Positions 21,983 through 33,647 of a DNA stretch of 64,000 nt are shown piece by piece (position 1 is the stretch's first letter; each line of letters begins with the position of its first letter). Below the pieces are notes generated by a model. The model searched no databases and was not told the DNA's origin. It worked only from the letters and a program-made list of their open reading frames with translations. A program made the translations under genes and the position numbers. Source of the DNA: Adiantum capillus-veneris (lineage: Eukaryota > Streptophyta > Polypodiopsida > Polypodiales > Pteridaceae); the NCBI GenBank assembly GCA_014529385.2, contig CM043963.1, positions 107,202,412 to 107,266,411 on the forward strand, written 5' to 3'.

Positions 21983-24421
21983 ATGTCTACCCTAGATTCA
22001 AACGCAGCTTACACAAGCTTGGAGAGCACGACGATAGAGGAATATCCTCCCACAATGGATCTTCCAAATTTGCAATTGATAAAGACCCATCTTGTTGAGA
22101 GAGTTTGGATGGTTGGTCATGAGAGTGAAGGACTATATAGATACATTGACGACAATGAGGTCAATCTTTATAGATGCTCAAATCCATACCTAGAAGAGAT
22201 AACGGATTACAAGCTCTTATATGTCTACACATATGGAGTGGACTGTCAATGGAGATCTATAGTTGTCGACAAGTATGGACGAGAATACAGAGTTGTAGAA
22301 AGCACAAATCCACAGACTGTATTAGAAAGAGGTGGATATTTGGTCAATGAAGGACCACAAATGCCTCCACCAAACACGAGAATTCCTATAGGAATTCCAA
22401 GAAGAGAGCCACCAGGATTCCCTTGAAGAGCAATAACGAGAGAAGGATTGGGAGAGTCTTTGGTTAGACTTGTAGACAATCGACGAGTTAGACCATCCCA
22501 AGTCCAGAAATGGGTAAACAGAAAATACTCCGGAGATAAAGATCCGAGAGATCACGTAGCGGCTTTTAGAAGAGTGATTAGAGTAGAGGAAGTTTCAGAT
22601 TTTGCAACACAGTTTGCGGGATTTGGATTGACTCTAGAAGATGATGCAGCTACATGGTTCGACTCGGTGGAAAAATGGGATTTTGAGACCCTAGATGAGC
22701 TGTTTGAGGAGTTTATTGAAGAATTCTCACCAAAAGGCAATGCTCACAACACGGTCTCGCAAATCCATAGATTCAAACAGAAAGAGGACGAATCAGTACG
22801 CAAAGCATCATTACGGCTCAAGAGATATGTTAAGCTCTGTCCGAGAGCAGAATTACCTACGCAAGCACGACTGATGATGATCTTTATCCAGGGAATGAGA
22901 CATGCGGGCCTTCAGAAGGATCTACATATGATAAGGAGGATGACGCTAAACGAGTTGATCAAAGAAACTCTTTATCTAGTGGATAACTGTGAGGCATACA
23001 AAGAAAAGGACTTAAAGAGTCAAGGAGATGACACATCCTCTCAGCACAGTGTTTCACAGATAAGTGAGTCCATTGCCAAGCCAACGGCACCTATTGATCA
23101 AGAAAAGCTTATTGACGACTTGGTCAAGAGGTTGATTCCTCTTGTAAGGTCTGATTCGGGAGAGCTGAAGTGGTGTGAAATTGAGAGAAAATGGACGAAC
23201 CATACGGGGGAAGAGTGCTATTATAGCATGGAAAATGCTAGGGAAAGGTATGTACAACCTGTTCCAGAAGCACCTATTCCACCTAGATACATTACGGGGA
23301 ATGCGCCAAGACCAATAGGAGTTTTAAGGCCACAGCTTGTCTTAGGACAACAACCTCCGCTGCCAGGTGCTAGAATGCCGGTAGACATTAGATACATGCC
23401 AATGATGGAAGCATCAAATAAACCAACACCAATACCCGCTACAATGTGGTATACCAACCAAAGTGAGTACTACCCTTCGGAGCAACAAAATGTGAGAGAA
23501 ACACATGGAGTGGTGAGGCCGGTACAACCTCCACCTCCTGGGTTTCAGTCGAAAGAAAGAAGGTATGAAATGGACGAAAGGACATTGCGATTCATTGCAA
23601 ATAGCGGCTTATCTAGGTCAAAGCTTGTTTATAGCCAAGAGGAAATGCTAAAAGAATCTTCTCAACCAGAGAAACATTGTCACAAAAGTCGTGAAAACCA
23701 CTTGGTCAAACAATGTCCTCATACGGAGATCACTGAAGTAAATGCCTATTGTCTTGAGTGTGGCATCACTCACTTGATCAGCGATTGCCCGAAAAAACCA
23801 AACCAAATCAGGAAAAGCACGACAAATGTATTAGGGATTGTTCAGCTACCTAGTGGCTCAGAAAATGAAAATGGCGTACCAGTTCAAGTGGTTACAAGAG
23901 CACAAGCCCAAAAGAAAGCTGATGAGAATCCAGAGACAAAGAACATGAAAAGTGACACGAGTCCAAAGACAGATGATGGACCAAAGACAGACGCACCAAG
24001 TCAGAAAACCAAGAGTAAACGAAATAGTTGGAAAGCTAGAAAGACTAGGATGAAAGCACGCAGGGAACGAGAGCAAAAATCCCTAGTTGAGAAGCTTACC
24101 GAAGCTGAGGAGAAGATAAAACAACATGAGGAAAAGGAGGCACCTTCTTTTACACAGATGGTTAAACCTCTAGAAGAACCATCCACAGATGAGAAACCGA
24201 GAAGTGCTAGTTCAGGAGGATCTATGATGGTAGAGAAGGTTAATGAGACATTAGATGCCCTCTTGAAAGCCTATGATGCGAGGCTCAAAAACAATCAAAC
24301 CCAAGAACAAAGGTGGATGACATATCCCTATGCGGAGCTAGAAAAGAAAAGGTTTGAAATGTGCCAGAAAATGATTCAAACAGCCCCAAGCTTTTCTAGA
24401 ACCACCAGTTGCAAAACCTGA
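21983..24421 (+). pseudogene. Athila/Tat-like gag, one in-frame stop
   Basis: A single frame runs from the ATG at 21983 to 24421, broken only by TGA at 22424-22426. The first 147 codons have no recognised domain. After the stop come the retrotransposon gag motifs DPRDHVAAFRRVIRVEE, LTLEDDAATWFDSVEKWDF and FIEEFSPKGNAHNTVSQ. A zinc-knuckle-like CLECGITHLISDC lies near residue 590 of the joint frame. A lysine/glutamate-rich coiled-coil-like part (about 24000-24150) follows. The frame then shifts at about 24390-24420, with the protease part continuing one frame over. The TGA could derive from CGA by cytosine deamination. Confidence 0.88.
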
Positions 24422-24425
24422 GGAT

Positions 24426-26540
24426 GTGATCTGTGTCATGCCTACACAAGTAATCCCACCAAACCAGGAACTAAAAGAGCTAGATTCTAGTCATAAGCAC
24501 AGACCAAACCTCAAAGACCCAGCATTAGAACCAAGGATAGTACTGAATACCACGGATAACTCTTCCGAGGGATTTCACCACGCTATACCTGAGGATTGTA
24601 AAGAGATAGATGGTCTTGATGAATTGTGGAAACAAGTCAGAGAGGCCAATGAAGCCGATGACCTAAGAAGACAAGTAGACAAGACTGGTGATGAACGAGG
24701 AGTGTTTCTACCACCAATAGAGGAATTTGAGACTAGATCTCAAATGAATCTAGACGTGCAATCGAATTGGGGCGAGAAAAGATCTGTACAATCTATGGAT
24801 AGTCAACCCCATTCGCTAAGAACACTACCGTCCTACATGGGAGAGTACGAGACCAAGTCAGATGTGGTTGCAGTCCCATCACAGAGACTGTCTCCCAACA
24901 AGGCCATCGATTCAAAGGGGCTAGTAGATATTCTATCTACCCCAGTCACCTGTACAATAATGTTAGCCGAGTTGCTCAGAATAAGACCAAACATGTGGGC
25001 TAATGTGGGTAAATGTCTAGAGAAATTTGGTGTAAAAACCCCAATGACTCAAATCGAGGAAGGCATCAAAGAGCTTGAAATGCCTCAACTAAATACTAGG
25101 CCAGTGCCATTAAACAAGGTAGGCAAGTATTACGAGGGAGAAGATGGAAACACCACCCTTCCTGTGGAATTCAATAATGTAAAAACCATGGCAATCCTTG
25201 ACAGTGGAGCCGGTGTGGCTGTAACAGACTTGGACACTCCAAGTTAAGAATCAACCGCAACAGCACCAAATAACCACTTCAAAAAATTTATTTTTTTTTT
25301 TAATAATCCACCTCCGTGATTTCCGGAAATTAAGGTTTTTGGCAAAATTTAGGGTTGCAGGAATTTTAGGGTTTCTGGCAGAAATTAGGGTTTTTGTTGT
25401 CCGCCACATCATCACTTTGTGACAGTGGCCATTGCAACCAAAGAGGTTTGGAAAAAATGGGGAAAACCTGCCTTGATATCCACACGAATGACCGTGCAGC
25501 TTGCAGATGGACACAAGGAAAAGCCCATAGGACTGCTAGAAAAAGTACTTGTTACTTCTTGTGGCATTGAATATGAACACACTTTTGTTGTTGTTGACTT
25601 TGGCAAGAAGAACAACTATGACATCATTCTGGGAAGACCATTCATGCGACAATTGAAAATGGTCCAAGATTGGGGTTATGACCATATATACCTGAGACAT
25701 ATGGAAACCATAACAAAGATAAACTTGAGGGACCATAGCTATAGGGATGTGACGAGAACACCGGTTGAGGAGTTTGATTCCGCCACAGTAGCAGGATCAG
25801 AACTTCTAGCTTGGTTAGGTAAGCCTAAAGAACTGTGGATGTGTGGAGCTTCACAATGTGGTAGCTTGAAACGTGAGCAATGTATCCTAGAGCGGGTTAT
25901 AGAGGATATGGACTATATCCCAGAACCATTTCCTGAAGAAGAGTTAGAGCCTTTTGGATGGGAACACATCTTGGCTACTCTGGACGTGTGTGCCGTGGAG
26001 GATGCTCCCACAACAAATTTTTGTGATGAAAATGGCTATGATGTCGTTCCTTATTTTGCAGTGAGTGTAATCCAGGAAAACGAAGAGATCCAGACATCCA
26101 CAAGCTCTCGAAATAAGGAGCAAACAAAGAAATGTGGAGAATCAAAAGATGAAGAAGACGACGAGTTCTATGATTCTGTAGAACACTTCGAGCTTCAAGA
26201 AGATCAACGATCCGGGAATCAATGTCATCGCTACACGAATAAAGTGCATCAAAAGTGGATTCCAAAGTCCTTGGTGAAGACACAGCCACCACAAGCATCC
26301 TCATACATGGCTCCTAATAAGGATGCAAAGACTCAGCTACTAGGAGGAATACGACCAGAGCAACGAGCTAACAATGCTCTAATCAATGGGCTAAAAAAGT
26401 CCTCCAAGAAACTACCACCCACGAGCAAACAGATAGTAACTTTCCACTACCAACCAAAAAATCAAGGGAAAGTACAAGAAGTCAACCTTGCTGAGGATAG
26501 TAGCGATAGTGATGAATCTTACGACATCCCCTTTCATTAA
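24426..26540 (+). pseudogene. Athila/Tat-like protease region, split by a 205-bp insertion
   Basis: This frame carries a spacer rich in charged residues and then the aspartic protease active site MAILDSGAGV at about 25189-25218. The frame is then interrupted by 25220-25424 and resumes with IATKEVWKKWGKPAL. It continues to VVVDFGKKNNYDIILGRPFM, the conserved ILGRPF end of the protease fold. The interruption is 210 bp including the duplicated GTGGC, a multiple of three, so the two halves remain in one frame. The region after 25750 is acidic and of unknown role. The stretch ends at a TAA (26538-26540), beyond which the same frame stays open. Confidence 0.87.
25220..25424 (-). repeat. antisense solo LTR related to the chromovirus family
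   Basis: The 205-bp insert begins TGTAACAGACTTGGACACTC and ends CATCACTTTGTGACA, and is flanked by GTGGC on both sides (25215-25219, 25425-25429). Its start is the reverse complement of the chromovirus LTR end (GAGTGTCCAAGTTTGTTACA at 14411), and its end is the reverse complement of that LTR's start (TGTCACAAA). It is much shorter than the 600-bp chromovirus LTR, so it is a short family member or an internally deleted solo LTR. Confidence 0.82.
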
Positions 26541-27134
26541 CTCAGGCCATCATTATCACCAACCCCTTCAACAACAACCATGACAGGTCAAAAGAACAGG
26601 ACAACAAGTCAAAGACAAAAAGATCGACAAATCTGGATACCAAAAAGCCAGATCGGCCAAAAACAGATATGGATCAAGAACACAAAGATCTCTAATGACA
26701 AATCACAAGATCCAACACCAAAACAAAAACAAGGAAAGCGTGCACGAACGGGTAAGAATATCACAAAGTCGCAAGCTTTCACAACTCAGGTTTGGGCTCC
26801 AAAGAAGTTGATTCAAGCACAAAAAAATCAGGAATTCATTTGGATTCCAAAACAACCACAGTATCAATTTTCAAAGCCTGAATTCCGTCCCCAACCAAGC
26901 GTACAAGGGCTAAAGCAAAGACCACTGTCAACTCACACAACAAAAAGGTGGATCCCAAGGAAGTCTCTTCAGACACAAACGAAGCACTGGCAAGTATGGG
27001 TTCCCAAACAAGCATCAGCAACAAAACAGCCAATAATTACAAAGAAATGGGTCCCAAAGAAGAACAACAAAACTGTTGTCAGTGCATCGCCGCTTGAATT
27101 CTTACAGTTCTTCCTACGATTACAGTACAGTTAG
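26541..27134 (+). pseudogene. W(I/V)PK-repeat tail of the gag-protease frame
   Basis: Downstream of the TAA at 26538 the same frame stays open for about 200 codons. The encoded segment is rich in Lys, Gln and Thr and repeats a four-residue motif: WIPKSQ, VWAPKK, WIPKQP, WIPRKS, VWVPKQ, KWVPKK. One more copy, KWIPKS, lies before the stop at about 26255. About seven copies occur with spacings of 15-45 residues. No known domain was recognised. The composition suggests a basic, disordered, possibly RNA-binding segment, which is inference. Confidence 0.6.
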
Positions 27135-28764
27135 AAGAGAGCAAGTCGCTTCAATCAAGCAACGATACAGGAGCTTCAAAGACCATTACATTGCTTAGAA
27201 TAGGGAGCCTCGCCAACAAATGCCAATAAGCAAATTTCTTATACCCACATCTTGCACAACATAAATCTTTTCCATGCATTGACTGTGTATGCATAATAGG
27301 GCTACATTACAAGGCCTACATAGGCACAACTTTTAATTGCCCAAGCACAACACATACCCTTTGCAATACCCTATCGTAAAGGATGACTCCAAATAGGAAG
27401 GGGGGAGGCATTCTGAATGCGGATCTAACATTATGACTATTAGAGGGCAATGTTTTGTGAGATGCATTGAATTTTTGCATTTTATTGTGATAATTTTTTG
27501 ACGAAATTTAGAGTATATGCCCTCATAATAGTGTTACAGAGGAGTATGGGGACAAAATCCATATATGAGCCCCTAGGGACATGTGTATAGTGTACATAGC
27601 ATTTAGATTTCTATTTGAATGATTTTTCTTTTGTTGAGTTGTTTTTAGATTTTCTTTGTTTATTATTAAGAAAAAATATTTAAAAATCCATAATCCGCAT
27701 GAAGAAAAGACTGACGAGAGGCCTGAGCACTACAAAGAGAAGAAGGTACATGAAAACGATGAAACTTCACGAAGTATGTCTCAGCAGCCACTACAACAGC
27801 CGAAGAACTTGTCACAAAGCAGTGTCAACATGCAACCGACAAGTCATACAAGTCAGAGTCGAGTAGCTAAGCCACAAAATGAGTGAGGTGTTAGTCCCAA
27901 AGCTTCAAGTAATATTCTCTGTGGTCTAAGCGTCTTAGCTATTCTAGGTACTGCTCAAGTTGGAAGAGTTGAGTATATTTACGTTGTGTCACTCATGCTG
28001 GTATAGGTGAGCAAAAGAGTCGAAGTCTAAGTACTTAAGTCCGGTGAAGTGAAGGAGAAGGTCCAAAAGACACTCACGTACTGAGCACAGTGAGATACGA
28101 GTGGAGAAACTTCTACATCGAAAACCCTTCTTTGAAAGGTGGAAGCTATTGAGACATCTTTTGATGTCACATGTGCTACATTTATTCCTCGAAACACCCA
28201 TATCTCCTTCTTTCACATTGCATGCTTTTGTTGACAAATTTATCATATGCATATAGAGTGTCCCATAATTGGCACTTGCATCAGGCACTCTTTCCGTGTT
28301 TCACCCAAGCACTCACCTTTCATGAACATGTACTTCACATTCAACTGCTCAACTCCAATAAGAGCGTATACCAAAGGCATTTTTTTCCCACCGGGTTTTT
28401 TCCCTTTGGTCATCCAGGTTTTAGACCCTAATCTAAGGACACCTATCACCATCCTCTTGTACATATTCCTTCTACATCAACAATAAGGAAATGCTACTCA
28501 AATCAATTGACAAATGAATTGGAGCACCAATTTCAGATCATAGCATACTTCTCCTCAATGGCGAGTCGAAGAATGGCCTACAATGACAAAGCTGCAGACA
28601 ACACTAACAACATGATTGCACAGGAACAAAGAAGTCCCCACTGAAGAAGAGCAGACATAAAAGTAATCAGAGGATCTCAAAAGATGAATGGTTATGATGA
28701 TAGATGTCCGCTCTAATGGATTATAGTTCTTGTTGTGGTTCGACAAAGATACAATCAGTCCTAG
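27135..28764 (+). other. non-coding interior of the Athila/Tat-like element
   Basis: Only short frames without recognisable domains are present (for example 27656-27886, Lys/Gln-rich). Reverse transcriptase and integrase motifs were looked for here and not found. Confidence 0.6.
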
Positions 28765-29225
<461 letters not shown>

Positions 29226-29283
29226 ACAGCAAAGACCACATCGCCATCGACAATCAAGTCATGTCGGGGACGACATGAACGCC

Positions 29284-29294
29284 GAAGGGGGGAA
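29284..29294 (+). other. polypurine tract
   Basis: GAAGGGGGGAA immediately precedes the 3' LTR start at 29295. Confidence 0.8.
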
Positions 29295-30247
29295 TGTTGA
29301 CCGCTGGGTCAACAACACAACATAACTCAAGTTTCGTACCAAAGTCTTATCTTCTGCGAGTTATGAAATGATGCGGATTATGGCTATAAACGTCATTTGT
29401 AATGAGTAGTTATTCTAGTTTCAGAAGCCGGGGTGCAATGGCACTTCCAGATTGTAAATACAAAGCCATTTGACCCATTCAACCCCATTTTTGGTTAAAC
29501 CTAAGGTAGCCTTAGTATATAAGGTACCTAGGTCCTTTTGTAAGGGGACTTTTCATGATCAAACTTTAGCGCTGTCGTCTACTGTGTGTGAGAGAGAAAG
29601 AGAGTGAGCGTGAGCTTCATCCTCTCGCTACGTCCGGCTCGCTCAACGCATTGGAGATTCGACTGCACCATTGTTGTAGGCTCGAGGAGAGCTACGCGAC
29701 AACGCCAAGCATTCCACACGAGACGAAGCACACGCCGACGCATCTACGAGCTATTTGTGGCCGTAAGTGTATCAAACGATGTCTGTTTTTTGCGTGCTAG
29801 TAGTCTATAGAATCGTGGCGACGTAAGCTACGCATAGGTACTCATAAATTTCAGTTTCGGGCACTTTCAAATTTCTGCTCTGTCATCCTACGCGTTTTCC
29901 GCAGATGGGTTTAGAGTGAGGATTTTGAGTGTAGAAGCTTAGGGACGGGTGTATCCTAGTGAGGGGATGGTGTTCCTTAAGTTTCGTAGGAATCTGGCAT
30001 GATTAGGTGAGTTACCTTTCGTATGTGTGTATGTGGCTAGGTGGTGTAGTTGAGAGCAGTGAGGTTCTTGATTGTGGTTTAGTTGGCCTTCCTGAGTGTT
30101 GTATGTGTAGGATGGTCTCAGCCTGACAAGCTTAAGAGATTTCCTTCGTGTGTCTATCGTGTCATCTGTGTCCTCGATTGACATTATGTTGATCTAGGTA
30201 GTGTTTGCATGCACTTCATGGGTGTGTGAGTAGCTTCCCGTCCAACA
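29295..30247 (+). repeat. Athila/Tat-like element 3' LTR
   Basis: The 953-bp copy of 18611-19565 has about a dozen substitutions or short indels. It is followed by CTAAT (30248-30252), the second target-site copy, after which the chromovirus integrase frame resumes. Confidence 0.95.
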
Positions 30248-30720
30248 CTAATTTAGTGGTACTAGATTTATTGAAGTCTTACATCTTGGATCAGAAGACT
30301 CAATGGGAAAAGTGTTTACCTTTGGTGGAATTTGCATACAATAACACGATACACTCTTCGATAGGGAAGGCGCCATTTGAGATTATTGAAGGTGCTACGA
30401 AGGTTCCACCCTTCCTAAGCACGAAAGATAAGATTTTTGAAGCCGACAAGTACATGCTAGACACGGCTTTAGTCAAGGTCCAGGAGGCTTTGCAAAAATC
30501 TCACGAAAGACACAAAAAGGCAGCAGATCGACATTGTCTCATGACTTGAAATTAAAGAAGAATGATTAGGTGCTCTTACTTTTGAGAAGGCACGCTTGAG
30601 AAAGAAAAAGAGAAAGGAGCGGCTCTTTCCAAAGCTTAGCATGAGATACTATGGACCTTTCCAGATTTCCGCAAAGATAAATGATGTCTCTTTTAGACTA
30701 AAGCTACCCATGAAGTGCGT
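30248..30720 (+). pseudogene. chromovirus integrase, second part
   Basis: Immediately after the inner element the frame reads LVVLDLLKSYILDQKTQW and LPLVEFAYNNTIHSSIGKAP. It then reads EALQKSHERHKKAADRH and, after a shift near 30545, LSMRYYGPFQISAKI, the GPF/Y-like end of the integrase. It is interrupted at 30720 by the copia element. The catalytic glutamate region would lie at the first break. Confidence 0.92.
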
Positions 30721-30934
30721 GTGCGAGAGCGTGTGTGTGTGTGCAGCAATGGAGAATAGAGAAGAAGAGAGGAGACACACGTTTGGGTGGACTCCAAACA
30801 CAATAGTGTTAGGGTTATGAGTCCTTATTCTTTTATGTATAATGAATGGTCAGTGTTAGTTCCCAGTAGTCTCCGGCCGCCCAACACTTAGGCACGGCAC
30901 ATTGGGCTTCACATTAGGCTTTACCACCCCAACA
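30721..30934 (-). repeat. nested copia 3' LTR
   Basis: The 214-bp LTR carries TGAAGTGCGTG at its left edge and ACCCCAACA at its right. The neighbouring minus-strand sequence AAGTGGGAGAT is a typical copia polypurine tract. It carries only a short TG run where the other LTR has about 48 repeats. Confidence 0.88.
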
Positions 30935-30996
30935 ATCTCCCACTTAAAGGACAAATTTGCCTTTAATCTGGCATGACAATGTATATATACATACAA

Positions 30997-31293
30997 TACA
31001 GGTAGACAATGACCATGATCATCTACCCAATGCCCATGAGTGCCCCCGACAATATGCAAACCTCTCTAAAGGTAAGCCCTTTGTGAGAAAATCAGCAAGA
31101 TTCTCAGTGGTGTGAATCTTGGCAAGCTGCAATCGCTTGTCCTCCAATACAGGTAGACAATGACCATGATCATCTACCCAATGCCCATGAGTGCCCGACA
31201 ATGTGCAAACCTCTCTAAAGGTAAGCCCTTTGTGAGCAAATCAGCAAAATTCTCAGTGGTGTGAATCTTGGCAAGCTGCAATCGCTTGTCTTC
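30997..31293. repeat. tandem duplication of about 148 bp at the RNase H end
   Basis: ATACAGGTAGACAATGACCA starts both copies (about 30998 and 31147), and both run to CTTGTCCTCC or CTTGTCTTCA. The copies differ by a few bases. The duplication repeats the coding end of the polyprotein. Confidence 0.88.
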
Positions 31294-32082
31294 AAGTGCC
31301 TCACGAATGAAGTGATACTTCACATCCACATGCTTTGTCTTTGCATGAAACACTGGATTCTTTGTCAATTGTATAGCACTTTGGCTATCACAATGTAACA
31401 CAGGCATCTCAACATTGATTCCCAAGTCTCCCACTAGCCGACCAAGCCATATATCTTCCTTGCAAGCTTCTGAAGCTGCAACATATTCAGCCTCTGTAGT
31501 AGACAAGGTAACACAATCTTGCAAACGAGATCGCCATGAAACTGCACCTCCAATGAATTCAAAAACATAGCCTGAAGTGGACCTTCTCTTGTCCAAGTCT
31601 CCTGCATAATCTGCATCCGTGTAACCCATTACACATGCTTCCTTTCTTCCAAAGCAAATTCACATGTCTTTTGTACCATGTAGATATCGCATAACCCCTT
31701 TCACTACCTCCCAATGTTTCTTGCCTGGATTTGACATATATCTGCTAACAACTCCCACTACAAAAGCAATATCATGACGTGTAGCAATCATAGCATACAT
31801 CAAACTCCCAACTGCAGATGAATAAGGCACTTGTGCCATTTCAGCCTTTTCCTCTTCAGACTTAGGGCAATCATTTTTAGAAAGTTTCACATATGGAGGC
31901 AATGGAGTACTCAATGCCTTCCCCTTCTCCATATTGAAACGCTTGAGCACTTTAGCAATGTACTCAGATTGAGACAAATAGACCAATTTCTTGCATCTAT
32001 CTCGCTTAATGCGCATGCCAAGGATATGGCTTGCTTCACCCATGTCTTTCATTTCAAAGTTTGCGTGTAACTCTGACTTCAA
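31000..32082 (-). pseudogene. nested copia RT end and RNase H
   Basis: The frame 32082-31660 has FEMKDMGEASHILGMRIKRD and TPLPPYVKLSKNDCP, typical of the RT-RNase H connection. RNase H (31629-31174) reads GYTDADYAGDLDKRRSTSGY, VSWRSRLQDCVTLSTTEAEY and KHVDVKYHFIREALED. The last about 148 bp are duplicated in tandem (30997-31145 and 31147-31293), repeating the C-terminal LAKIHTTEN segment. Confidence 0.88.
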
Positions 32083-32099
32083 GGCTAAAATCTCATCCT

Positions 32100-33642
32100 T
32101 GCATTCCCGGCAATTAACATATCATCCCCATAAAGGACCAAAATCAGTAAACTACCATCTTTAGCTCGCTTAGTGTAGAGGCAATGGTCCATATTGCTAC
32201 TTTTGTAGCCTTGAGAGAGCATGAACAAATAGAATTTACGATACCACTCCCTTGATGACTGTTTTAGACCGTAAGAGTCTTTCTAACTGACACACCAAGT
32301 CTTCATTGCCCTTCTCAACAAAACCTTCTGGCTGCTGCATATAAACTTCTTTTTGAAGGTCACCATGCAAGAATGCCGTCTTGACATCCATCTGGTCATG
32401 TTCCATGTCGTCTTTAGTAACCAACGCAAGTACACACCGCAGAGTAGTCATCTTGACAACCGGAGAAAAGATCTCATCAAAGTCAATACCCTGCTGCTAC
32501 TTAAATCCTTTAGCAACAAGCCGTGTCTTGTACTTGGATTTATTATCATGAGGTGTAATTTTTTGCTTATACACCCATTTGCATGGCAACTCTTTTTTAC
32601 CTTTAGGCAATCGAACCAACTTCCAAGTTGGATTCTTATGCAACGAGTCTATTTCTGATTGCATAGCTTTCTCCCACTTTGCCTTGTCATCCATTGGCAT
32701 GGCTTCCTTATAGCATGAAGGCTCTCCGCAAATGGTCAACATAATGTAGTCCAATGAGGGAGTAAATCTATCAGGAGGCCTTGAAACTCTTGTAGACCTT
32801 CTAATAATTGCTTGAGCCGGTTGTCCCTCAACAACATCTTGTATTGCAGGAGGATTCTGTCCTTGTTGTCTGACATTAGGCACTTCAACACTATTGTGGA
32901 CAATTCCATCTTCTTGGAAGATAACTCTCCTGACCTCCACTGTATGCACAGGCTTCTTATTCATCTTTTCTTCATTGAAGTATACGTCATTGCTACGAAC
33001 TATCTTTTTAGCTTCAGGATCCCATAACCGAAATCCCATCTCGCCAGGATTACCATAACCAAGAGATATGCATTTCTTTGACTTAGGAGCCAACATGCTT
33101 AGAAACTCCTTTGGAACATGGCAATACGCTTCACAGCTAAAGACTCTAAGATGATTGTAAGAAGATGGCTTCCCATACCAAAGCTCTTCAGGTACCTTCT
33201 CATCTAAAGCCTTGTTAGGAGATCTATTAATAAGATGGACAGTAGTTGCTAACACTTCCGCCCAAAATCCATTAGGCAACTCTGCATTAGACAACATGCT
33301 ACGTAACTTCTCTTGTATGGTACGGTTCATCCTCTCAGCAACACCATTTTGTGGAGGATTATATGGATCAGCCAACTCTCTTTTGATGCCTTTGGAATCA
33401 CAAAAACTCTGAAAAGCTTTAGTGACATACTCACCACCATTTTCTGACCTTAAGCACTTGACTTTCTTGCCCGACTGATTCTCCACTAATGCCACAAAAT
33501 TTTGAAATTTTGAACGAACTTCATCCTTCTTTCTGAGAGGATATACCCACACTTTCCTTGAGAAATCAACAATACATGTAACAAAGTACAATGAACCTCC
33601 CATAGATACATTAGGCATAGGTCCACACACATCACTATGCAC
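32100..33642 (-). pseudogene. nested copia integrase and reverse transcriptase
   Basis: A 381-codon frame (33642-32497) begins with MHSDVCGPMPNVSMGGSLYF and has the integrase DDE layout: CIVDFSRKVWVY, LRSENGGEYVTKAFQSFC and QNGVAERMNRTIQEK. It runs on into RT (KNPTWKLVRLPKGKKELPCK, ARLVAKGFK-like end). A stop at 32494-32496 follows. RT continues with DVKTAFLHGDLQKEVYMQQP near 32390 and LYGDDMLI near 32120. The catalytic box is Y-G-D-D rather than Y-V-D-D, a substitution close to the active aspartates. Confidence 0.9.
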
Positions 33643-33647
33643 TAACT

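Noticed and set aside
25220-25424. Intron within the protease frame
   Set aside because: GT...AG-like ends can be found, but the TG...CA termini, GTGGC duplication and match to chromovirus LTR ends explain it better.
26541-28764. Reverse transcriptase or integrase in the Athila/Tat-like element
   Set aside because: No RT, RNase H or DDE motif was found in any frame, so the element is called non-autonomous.
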